A stretch of DNA of 64,000 nucleotides from Luteolibacter pohnpeiensis (GTDB lineage Bacteria; Verrucomicrobiota; Verrucomicrobiia; Verrucomicrobiales; Akkermansiaceae), in contig NZ_JAENIJ010000023.1 of NCBI RefSeq assembly GCF_016595435.1, positions 1 through 64,000 of the forward strand. Reading direction: 5' to 3'. The notes below the pieces were generated by a model. It made no database searches. It saw only the letters and a program-made list of their open reading frames with translations, and was not told the DNA's origin. The position numbers and the translations under genes were made by a program. How positions within the stretch are numbered: position 1 is the stretch's first letter; every line of letters starts with the position of its first letter. This document shows, in pieces, positions 7,005 through 13,836 of the stretch.

Positions 7005-7349
7005 ATGGAACCAACCGAAACCAACTACACGGGACCAGATCACTCAACTGCAACGCTGGATCCTGCCAATCATGAAATTGATGCAAAGGATCGTCAGCAT
7101 CATATGGAAAAGAAAATCGTTTCCAGCCTGCGTGACGGTATCGACATGCGAGGTCGCTATAAATACCAACTGAAGGATTTTTCGATCGGCTACGCAGCAG
7201 GCAAGGGGATTAGCGAGCAAGCTGCCCGCGATCAAATCGGCCAGCTATTCGAGCGCGATATGGGAATCAGCCTACATGGTTATCTTGAGCAACACCGCCT
7301 CGATCGCGGACTGGAAGTCGGCAAAGATCAAAACCGGGGAGGGCGATGA
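7005..7349 (+). CDS. hypothetical mobile-element protein
   Basis: A 114-residue protein starting MEPTETNYTGPD. The upstream in-frame Met at 6885 would add an unconvincing extension, and neither start has a strong ribosome site. It is hydrophilic and mostly helical in the second half (YKYQLKDFSIGYAAGKGISEQAARDQIGQLFERDMG). I recognise no family. It is the first gene of a rightward group ending in a sigma factor and a 64-residue protein, with four bases between it and the next start. Confidence 0.55.
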   Translation: MEPTETNYTGPDHSTATLDPANHEIDAKDRQHHMEKKIVSSLRDGIDMRGRYKYQLKDFSIGYAAGKGISEQAARDQIGQLFERDMGISLHGYLEQHRLDRGLEVGKDQNRGGR

Positions 7350-7353
7350 ACTC

Positions 7354-7917
7354 ATGGAGACGCACGCCGAAATTCCCAATCCGACGCTAGAGTCATCCGA
7401 GAGCTTTGATGAACGCCTGGCTAAAGTGGAACATGCAATCGATAGCCATGGCTCCTACCTGTTGGATTACCTCACCTCGCTCACCAAAAACCGCCACGAT
7501 GCCGAAGCCATTCACAGCGATTTATGGGTGTATGTTTTGCACCGCTTTCGCAGCGAACACATCGAGCATCTGGGTGCGCTTCGCCGCAAGGCTTACCAGT
7601 TGTTTATCGATCACTATCGCAAGCAACGCCGCAATCCGGTGCTGATTGTAGAGGAAACTCCGGAATGCCCAACCCAAAGCAGCCATGAGCCTTATACCGA
7701 TGAGGAACAAGCCGAGTTCAAAGCCCGCTTCTTCGCCGAGTATCAAGTCGATTTACCTACCGAACATCAGGAAGCGCTTTGGCTGCATGCCTGGTGCGGC
7801 TACACGTTTCAGGAAATCGCCAAGATCATGGGGCGTCCCTCCAGCACCATCGGTGACTGGATCACTCTGGCCCGGCAAGCGTTTGCCGATTACTTGAATT
7901 CCAACCCATTGAATTGA
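7354..7917 (+). CDS. ECF-like RNA polymerase sigma factor on the mobile element
   Basis: A 187-residue sigma-70 family protein starting METHAEIPNP, with GGAGGG upstream. The region-2 helix pair is around residues 40-80 (SLTKNRHDAEAIHSDLWVYV, then YQLFIDHYRKQRRN). The region-4 helix-turn-helix is near the C-terminus (LPTEHQEALWLHAWCGYTF, then EIAKIMGRPSSTIGDWITLA). It has no anti-sigma partner nearby. A dedicated sigma factor inside an integrative element may switch transfer genes on, but its promoters are not known. Its stop overlaps the next start (TGATG). Confidence 0.8.
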   Translation: METHAEIPNPTLESSESFDERLAKVEHAIDSHGSYLLDYLTSLTKNRHDAEAIHSDLWVYVLHRFRSEHIEHLGALRRKAYQLFIDHYRKQRRNPVLIVEETPECPTQSSHEPYTDEEQAEFKARFFAEYQVDLPTEHQEALWLHAWCGYTFQEIAKIMGRPSSTIGDWITLARQAFADYLNSNPLN

Positions 7918-8111
7918 TGAACTCTTCCCAAGATTCCCACTTCCGTCCCGAAGATACCGATCACGTGATTGACCGTTTTGGCAAGCCACTGCGAACGGAA
8001 CACCGCAAGGCCTTGCGCGATCGATTGCATGACGAACGCAAACGCTATGAGTCGATGCAGAAAGAAAAATCCACCATCCGCCAGCGCGGCAAAGAAGATC
8101 GCGGGCGATGA
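7917..8111 (+). CDS. small hypothetical protein coupled to the sigma gene
   Basis: A 64-residue, highly charged protein (MNSSQDSHFRPEDTDHVIDR..., ending in a basic tail). The ATG overlaps the sigma stop as TGATG, implying coupled translation. Size, charge and position would fit a small regulator of the sigma factor, but no domain is recognised. Confidence 0.5.
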   Translation: MNSSQDSHFRPEDTDHVIDRFGKPLRTEHRKALRDRLHDERKRYESMQKEKSTIRQRGKEDRGR

Positions 8112-8117
8112 TTTAAT

Positions 8118-8420
8118 TCAGTCGTCGAGCGCTTCCTGATCCATCGCGAATGGGGTTTTATCAATATCAATCCCATCGCGAATGAGATCACTTAACTTTT
8201 CAACTGTGAAGCGGTCCATCAGATGCAATAACTCCGCCTGATCATAGATGTCCATGGTTGGGAAGCAGTTAAGGACTCCGTGAAGGAAAAAATAATGAGC
8301 GGTGAGCGCTGCATTAAACCCGGCTTCCTCAAACTTTTTTGCCGCATCGGCAACAATCCACTCGCCACGTGCGGAGATTTTCATTAATTTTATTTCATAC
8401 TCAACTGTATCTTCGCGCAT
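8118..8420 (-). CDS. hypothetical protein
   Basis: A 100-residue acidic helical protein starting MREDTVEYEIKLMKISARG, with AAGGAA eight bases upstream of the start. It converges with the sigma operon and diverges from the rightward gene at 8494. No family is recognised; there is no signal peptide or membrane segment. It could be an accessory gene of the element. Confidence 0.5.
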   Translation of the reverse strand: MREDTVEYEIKLMKISARGEWIVADAAKKFEEAGFNAALTAHYFFLHGVLNCFPTMDIYDQAELLHLMDRFTVEKLSDLIRDGIDIDKTPFAMDQEALDD

Positions 8421-8493
8421 CAGCCGTTCCTTATAGTTCGTTATAGGTAATGGTTATGATTTGTTAATTACTAACATACCACATCACTCCTTG

Positions 8494-8967
8494 ATGATGC
8501 AAAATTCAAATCCAAAGACGGTGACGCCTGCATTCAATCAGGCGGCATCCTTATCGGAAGAAGATCAACTCCGACTCAAAGTTGCGGCTTTAAAGAGCCC
8601 CTTGCTGGATCGTGCCTATCGTCGCCTTGAGCGCGAGGAACAAAAGAAACAGGATGAGATTCATGAGCGGTTTGAGAAAAATCGCGAGCCATCTGTCGAA
8701 GCGATGAAGCGTGATCTGATCGACAAGAAAAATCGTGAGCATCACCCGGAATTAAAGCCAAAGCACCTGCCGACGGTAACGCGTGAGCAACTGGCGAAGG
8801 AGGCGGAGCGTAATGCGCGCTTAGCTTATGCGGCCCAGCAGAAAGCGGCGATCGAACAGGCAAGGCAGGAATCGCTCAAGGAAAAGCGGGCGTTCATTGC
8901 AGATGTCACGCGGCCAGAAAGACTCAAGGATCAATTCAACCAGGCCGCCCGCGGCAATGCACGATGA
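8494..8967 (+). CDS. coiled-coil hypothetical protein
   Basis: A 157-residue protein starting MMQNSNPKTVTPAF (an upstream in-frame start at 8461 is possible). Nearly the whole length is charged helix rich in Lys, Glu, Gln and Ala (RRLEREEQKKQDEIHERF, then AEERNARLAYAAQQKAA-like stretches), indicating an extended coiled coil. The stop overlaps the next gene by ATGA, so it is coupled to the membrane protein at 8964. The location next to the coupling-protein gene suggests a transfer-related role, but none is demonstrable. Confidence 0.5.
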   Translation: MMQNSNPKTVTPAFNQAASLSEEDQLRLKVAALKSPLLDRAYRRLEREEQKKQDEIHERFEKNREPSVEAMKRDLIDKKNREHHPELKPKHLPTVTREQLAKEAERNARLAYAAQQKAAIEQARQESLKEKRAFIADVTRPERLKDQFNQAARGNAR

Positions 8968-9614
8968 GCTCGATTAAAGATTCAAGACTTCACTCCTGGC
9001 CGAAAGTTTCCCGCAGCCGTGGAAAGTTAACGCTATCTGCGCGGATTTTAAGTCCATGGCGACTGCGAATGATACTACGCTTTATTTATAAACCGCTCAT
9101 CCTTTTGTGGAAACTGGCGGTCTTCATCCTGCTCATGGATTTTGTGCTCTATCTGGTCAATGGCTACAGCTACATTGATCGACTGAATCATGGCTCTCAT
9201 CATTTGGACCGCTGGCCGATCTGGATAGGTCTGATATTCTTCGGGCTGGTGTGGAGATTTGAGAAAAAGTCGGGGCACAATCTGACGCGCATCCTTTTGG
9301 GTTCCCGGCTGCGGATGATCATTAAAGAGGATCGGGTCCGGATCGGTGGATGGTATCCAAGATTGAGGATGAAGCGCGATGTGAACCTGACCTTTGCCAC
9401 CCAACCGATTGAAGGGGCGAAATCCGAAGTCTATCAGGAAAGCCAGCAGCTGATGTTGGTGGTGGATGACTCGCGCTCAGTCAAAGTGGCGAGTATCTTT
9501 CCGACCCAACGCGCCAGGCTGATGGTCGAGAACGCGAACATGGCGCTTCGTCTCGGAATTGAGAATGATCCGGCTGACCTCGACTACGACCCATCCCGTG
9601 CCGGTGCGGTTTGA
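8964..9614 (+). CDS. two-pass membrane protein next to the coupling-protein gene
   Basis: A 216-residue protein with a basic N-terminus, transmembrane segments at about residues 44-66 (PLILLWKLAVFILLMDFVLY) and 84-100 (WPIWIGLIFFGLVWRF), and a cytoplasmic C-terminal domain of about 115 residues. The two-helix N-terminus followed by a soluble part resembles the membrane anchor missing from the VirD4-like protein encoded convergently at 9621. Pairing of the two is my inference. It is translationally coupled to the preceding coiled-coil gene. Confidence 0.6.
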   Translation: MSSIKDSRLHSWPKVSRSRGKLTLSARILSPWRLRMILRFIYKPLILLWKLAVFILLMDFVLYLVNGYSYIDRLNHGSHHLDRWPIWIGLIFFGLVWRFEKKSGHNLTRILLGSRLRMIIKEDRVRIGGWYPRLRMKRDVNLTFATQPIEGAKSEVYQESQQLMLVVDDSRSVKVASIFPTQRARLMVENANMALRLGIENDPADLDYDPSRAGAV

Positions 9615-9620
9615 TCTGGC

Positions 9621-11177
9621 TTAACTTTGCCAGACATCAAATCGACCGCGAAAGAGTTCGTGTTGATCGTAATTGGCTCGCTGCAGGATAAAGGGACGCT
9701 TGCCCGGAATGCAGACGAGCTGACGATTGTAGTGATCATCCCGGGCGAAGAAACGGCGCACTTCTTCCGGGGTCATGAGCTCCTGGATGTGGTTGCGAAA
9801 GCTTGATCCGCTTGCCCCCTTGCTACGGGCGTCGATCGAGTTTGCCCCTCTTTCTTCGACCCGAATGGTGGTGCTGCCGAGATACTTGCTGATCCATTCC
9901 GAAGTGAAGAAATCGACATTGCCGAAGAATTGCAGGATGCCGCTGTTGCCGAGAAAAGTCTCAAAGCGATCTTTGTAGATGGCTTTGAGCTGTCCCAGAT
10001 CTTGCAGCACGGAAGTAATCCGCAGTCCAAGCCCGGCCATCTGGCCGATCGCACTTTCCAATTCCTTCATGTGGCCGAGCACCGGCATCTCGTCCAAAAT
10101 CATCTGTACTGCGTATTTCGGACGGGCAGGGGACTTTTCGATCGCAGCCAATGTCATGTTCACAAACAAACGCAGCCACTGGCGGCAGGTCGCCATGCGG
10201 GTGGCGGGAAGTACGAGATAAATCGTAAGTGGCTTGGTTTTCAGATCGGAAAGATTGAAATCGTGGCCGGAGAGGGATGCCTGCATCGCGTCGTAATCGA
10301 GGAATTTGAGGTTCTTGCGAGCATTGGACAGGACCGATCCACGTTCGTTGTCGCCCATGTCGCGGATCATCCGCGCGGCAGCCGCGACGCGGTTGTCCGG
10401 GCCTCCGGCTTCTTCCATTTCATCCAACAGCAGATTGAGCGAACCCTGTTTCCCGGCAATCAACTCGGCCACCGTGACCAGGTTTCGTTCGTCCGGGGAG
10501 AATTCACCGCAGGCCACGTGGAGGATGACTCCCTCAATGAACGCCTTGGCGGTTTCATCCCAGTGGGAGTCTTTGCTGTTTTGCGCGACAATCAAGGCAT
10601 CGGCAATGAGCCCGGCGTCTTCGACCAGAGTTAGGCTCAAGGGATCGAGAATGCTGAGCGGATTATAGCGAGCGCGGTACTGGGAGCAGTGAGCAGGAGT
10701 GATCTGGAATGGATCAAGGATGCACACCTGTTGGCCGAGTTTTTGAGCCCTCCACCGCGCGGTGATCGCGGCATTTTCGCCCTTCACATCAAGCACGATC
10801 ATTGATCCGCCGTAGGTGAGTAACTCGGGGATGAGCACGCATCGACCTTTGCCAGAGCGGGAACCGGCGACCAGCGTGCGGTGCCGATCATCCTTGCTGC
10901 CGATGGGAACCCCACCACGGGTGATGGATTCAACCCTGCCATCGGTTCGCTTCACCCGTTCTGATTTACCGCCGATGATGCCGAGGAAATTATCGCCCGC
11001 GCCGTCTTGAAAGCCAGCTTGGGCGATCAACTCCGGGCGCTCAAAGTAATTGCGGGCCGAATGACTGTCGCCATGCCGTCGACCTTCCTCACCGCGCAAG
11101 AGATCACCGAGGATGGCATCACCACCACCGGGCAAGGGCGGGGGAGTTGAGGATTTTCCGAGTAATTCACGCAACAT
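9621..11177 (-). CDS. VirD4/TraG-type coupling protein lacking membrane helices
   Basis: A 518-residue type IV coupling ATPase that would hand the relaxase-DNA complex to a secretion channel. Walker A is AGSRSGKGR (104-112) and Walker B is QMILDEMPVLG (358-368). The TraG/VirD4 blocks IVLDVKGE and WDETAKAFIEGVILH and the C-terminal NRQLVCIPGKRPFILQR are all present. Unlike VirD4 or TraD, the N-terminus is a proline/glycine-rich soluble stretch with no transmembrane helix. No VirB genes are visible, so transfer would need a helper system. The two-pass membrane protein next door could supply an anchor. Confidence 0.87.
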   Translation of the reverse strand: MLRELLGKSSTPPPLPGGGDAILGDLLRGEEGRRHGDSHSARNYFERPELIAQAGFQDGAGDNFLGIIGGKSERVKRTDGRVESITRGGVPIGSKDDRHRTLVAGSRSGKGRCVLIPELLTYGGSMIVLDVKGENAAITARWRAQKLGQQVCILDPFQITPAHCSQYRARYNPLSILDPLSLTLVEDAGLIADALIVAQNSKDSHWDETAKAFIEGVILHVACGEFSPDERNLVTVAELIAGKQGSLNLLLDEMEEAGGPDNRVAAAARMIRDMGDNERGSVLSNARKNLKFLDYDAMQASLSGHDFNLSDLKTKPLTIYLVLPATRMATCRQWLRLFVNMTLAAIEKSPARPKYAVQMILDEMPVLGHMKELESAIGQMAGLGLRITSVLQDLGQLKAIYKDRFETFLGNSGILQFFGNVDFFTSEWISKYLGSTTIRVEERGANSIDARSKGASGSSFRNHIQELMTPEEVRRFFARDDHYNRQLVCIPGKRPFILQRANYDQHELFRGRFDVWQS

Positions 11178-11326
11178 AGACTACCAGATTTAGAGCGTTG
11201 TATCAGAAAGGACTAAATGATGCGATGTGCCAAGCCTGGAGTTGCTAAAAGTCGAACATTCAGATGAAGCGGCGACTTTCCAGCCCCCACCGAGCAGGAA
11301 AAGCCGCCGCCAGAAACCTTAGTAGA

Positions 11327-11360
11327 ACCGAGAGCGAAGATTTACTACTACGCTCCCGGT
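11327..11360. other. intergenic hairpin between methyltransferase and coupling-protein genes
   Basis: ACCGAGAGCG (11327-11336) and CGCTCCCGGT (11351-11360) pair with one wobble mismatch. A second pairing, TAGTAG (11320-11325) with CTACTA (11345-11350), competes for the loop. A looser GC-rich hairpin lies at 11266-11310. These may end or attenuate leftward transcription from the methyltransferase gene; there is no clear T-run. Confidence 0.3.
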
Positions 11361-11373
11361 AGTGAGAGCATGG

Positions 11374-12042
11374 TTATGCCAATCGTTTTGCCGCGATTGC
11401 ATGATACTCATCGCTCTTTTCGATGGCCAGATAACGGCGACCAGTTTGTTTGGCTGCAACGGCGGTGGTTCCGCTACCGCAAAATGGATCGAGGATCAGA
11501 TCGCCTGGGCGGGAAAAAGATTGGATCAGTGGTTCAATGACCCGAACGGACTTTTGATTGGGATGCAGTGCATTGCCGGAATAGTGCCATGGTTGGACAT
11601 CCGAGAGCGGAGTATCCGGCAAAGGCGGACGACCTTTTGCAAGCAGGTAGGCCTGCTCATGAGTGTAGGAAAGGAATCGGGAATTGGATGCATAGCGCTT
11701 CTGCCAGACGATGTGACCGACAGGAGTGAATCCGGCGCGTTTCCACGCATCCATAAACAAGTCGACTTTATTCCAGCCATAAAAGCTGATGAGAAATGAG
11801 TCATTCTTCAGTGCCCGGTGAATGGCGGCAAAAGCAGGCTTGAGCCAATCGGATTGGTTGTCACCGAGGATCGTGCGACCTGAGCGATCGCGATAATTGA
11901 CCAGATAGGGTGGATCCGTGATGGCAAGATCAGCACAAGCTGAAGGAAGTTGTGATAAGACGTCGATGCAATCGCCATGGATCAATTGATTGGATCGTGT
12001 AGACGGAGAAGATAAATTTTGGTTTTCATAGGCTACCAACAT
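11374..12042 (-). CDS. orphan DNA adenine/cytosine-N4 methyltransferase
   Basis: A 222-residue methyltransferase starting MLVAYENQNL, with AGGAGC upstream (an in-frame Met at 12129 has no such site). The catalytic TDPPY motif (42-46) precedes the SAM-binding DPFCGSGTT (185-193), the beta-class order of the D21 (N6/N4) family. No restriction partner is adjacent; the type I operon on the other side has its own HsdM. It may protect the mobile element from restriction in new hosts, like methyltransferases of conjugative plasmids, or act in regulation. The target sequence is unknown. Confidence 0.85.
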   Translation of the reverse strand: MLVAYENQNLSSPSTRSNQLIHGDCIDVLSQLPSACADLAITDPPYLVNYRDRSGRTILGDNQSDWLKPAFAAIHRALKNDSFLISFYGWNKVDLFMDAWKRAGFTPVGHIVWQKRYASNSRFLSYTHEQAYLLAKGRPPLPDTPLSDVQPWHYSGNALHPNQKSVRVIEPLIQSFSRPGDLILDPFCGSGTTAVAAKQTGRRYLAIEKSDEYHAIAAKRLA

Positions 12043-12363
12043 GGGAAGCTCCTTTTGGTTCGGGTTTCTCCCTGATGGGATTGAGAACCGGGAAGGCAGC
12101 CCGCATGGCGCACCCGTCAACGACCACACGGCTCACTCAGCAGAGTGAGGTGGAGCGGGCAGGAGATTGACGGGAAGACTGGGCTGCCAGGATCAATCCA
12201 TTTCATCAGGAGAAATCCCGGCAGGAGCTGAAATGAGATAGGCCGCGATCAAGCAGGATATACTATAGTTTGCTGGTCTCAGTTTATCTTGTGATGATTG
12301 GCGATAAAGGAAGCTGGCAGAGCAATAGGACACAGCCGTCGGGTTAGATTCAGTCTGAAATAG
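12043..12363. other. intergenic region, mobile element to restriction operon
   Basis: No gene seen. There is a short hairpin at 12132-12149 (CTCACTC-AGCA-GAGTGAG) and an eight-base palindrome ACTATAGT near 12263. The end of hsdM follows. This is the likely seam between the mobilisation genes and the GC-richer restriction operon. Confidence 0.4.
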
Positions 12364-13836
12364 CTATTTCCCACTTTCGGACTGTGTCAGCGCTTCCTCC
12401 ACCGCACGGAACTCTTCCAGGGCGGCTTCGAGGCTTTCGACGATTTCGGCGGCGAGTTCGGCCGGAGGCGGGAGGTTCTCGGTGTCTTCGAGGCTCTCGT
12501 CCTTGAGCCAGAAGATGTCGAGGTTGGCTTTGTCCCGCGCGACGATCTCGTCGTAGGTGAATTTCTTGAAACGCTCGGTCTCCTGGCGCTTGGCGAAGGC
12601 TCCGGGTTTGTAGGCCGCCTTGAAATCGTCGAGGTCGCTCTCCTTGAGGGGATTCGTCTTGAGGGTGAAGTGCTGGTTGGTGCGGAGGTCGTAGATCCAG
12701 AGGTCCTTGGTCCACGGGGCCTCGCTGGCGCCCTTCTTCTCGAAGAAGAGGACGTTCGCCTTCACGCCCTGGGCGTAGAAGATGCCGGTGGGGAGGCGCA
12801 GGAGGGTGTGGACGTTGCAGCGCTTGAGGAGGTTGCGGCGGATGGTTTCGCCGGCTCCGCTTTCGAAGAGGACGTTGTCGGGGAGGACGACGGCCGCGCT
12901 GCCGCCGATCTTGAGCTCGCTGACGATGTGCTGGAGGAAGTTGAGCTGCTTGTTGCTGGTGGTGGCCCAGAACTCGTCGCGCTCGTATTCCTGCTTCTCG
13001 GTGGTGATCCGGCCGTCGTCGCCGACGATGGTGTAGCCGCCCTTCTTGCCGAAGGGAGGATTTGCCAGGATCATGTCGAACTTCCGGCCGCTGGGCTTGG
13101 CGAGGGCGTCGCCTTCGGTGATGGGGGCCTCGCCGTTGCTGGTGGAACCGATGCCGTGCAGGTAGAGGTTCATGGCGCAGAGGCTGACGACGGCGGGGAC
13201 GATGTCGTTGCCGTGGAGGGCCTGCGTCTTGAGGTGCTTGCGGGCGGCCTTGTCGAGCTTGTGGTGCTGCTGGATGTGGTCGTGGGCGGCGAGGAGGAAG
13301 CCGCCGGTGCCGCAGGCGGGGTCGCCGATGAGTTGCCCCGGCTGGGGCTGCATGACCTCGACGATGGCGCGGATGAGGGAGCGGGGCGTAAAGTACTGGC
13401 CGGCGCCCTTGTCGGAGGAGCTGGCAGTCTTTTCGAGCAGGCCTTCGTAGATGGCGCCCTTGATGTCGACGTCCATGCCGGACCAATCCTCGTCGGCGAT
13501 CATCTTGATGACGCGGGCGAGGTCGGAGGGGTTGGCGATCTTGTTCTGGGCCTTGCGGAAGATGATGCCGACCAGGCCGGGCTCCTTGCCGAGGTTCTCG
13601 AGGGTGTGGCGGTAGTGGACTTCAAGGTCGTCGCCGCTCCGGCTGGAAAGCTCGGACCACTGGAACTCGGCGGGGATCGGGTTGTCGAAGCCCAGCTCGG
13701 TCATCTCGTCGGCGAGCTTGAGGAAAAGCAGGTAAGTGATCTGCTCGACGTAGTCGCCGTAACCAACCCCCGCGTTCTTGAGGACGTGGGCGTAGTTCCA
13801 GACTTTGGAGACGATGGCCGAGGTGTCGTTGTTCAT
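12364..13836 (-). CDS. hsdM: type I restriction-modification methyltransferase subunit HsdM
   Basis: A 490-residue N6-adenine methyltransferase subunit of a type I system. The N-terminal HsdM_N helical domain (residues 5-120) is followed by QYFTPRSLI, SAM motif DPACGTGG (172-179) and catalytic NPPF (259-262). The length fits the family. Its ATG overlaps the stop of the ATPase gene (ATGA), making it last in a five-gene leftward operon with unusual order R-x-S-ATPase-M. Local base composition is strongly GC-rich, like hsdR and unlike the ATPase gene between them. Confidence 0.95.
   Translation of the reverse strand: MNNDTSAIVSKVWNYAHVLKNAGVGYGDYVEQITYLLFLKLADEMTELGFDNPIPAEFQWSELSSRSGDDLEVHYRHTLENLGKEPGLVGIIFRKAQNKIANPSDLARVIKMIADEDWSGMDVDIKGAIYEGLLEKTASSSDKGAGQYFTPRSLIRAIVEVMQPQPGQLIGDPACGTGGFLLAAHDHIQQHHKLDKAARKHLKTQALHGNDIVPAVVSLCAMNLYLHGIGSTSNGEAPITEGDALAKPSGRKFDMILANPPFGKKGGYTIVGDDGRITTEKQEYERDEFWATTSNKQLNFLQHIVSELKIGGSAAVVLPDNVLFESGAGETIRRNLLKRCNVHTLLRLPTGIFYAQGVKANVLFFEKKGASEAPWTKDLWIYDLRTNQHFTLKTNPLKESDLDDFKAAYKPGAFAKRQETERFKKFTYDEIVARDKANLDIFWLKDESLEDTENLPPPAELAAEIVESLEAALEEFRAVEEALTQSESGK

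Noticed and set aside
12254-12260. ATCCTGC-type nic sequence on the minus strand near the hsdM seam
   Set aside because: A seven-base match is expected several times by chance in 64 kb; no flanking inverted repeat or relaxase gene is adjacent.
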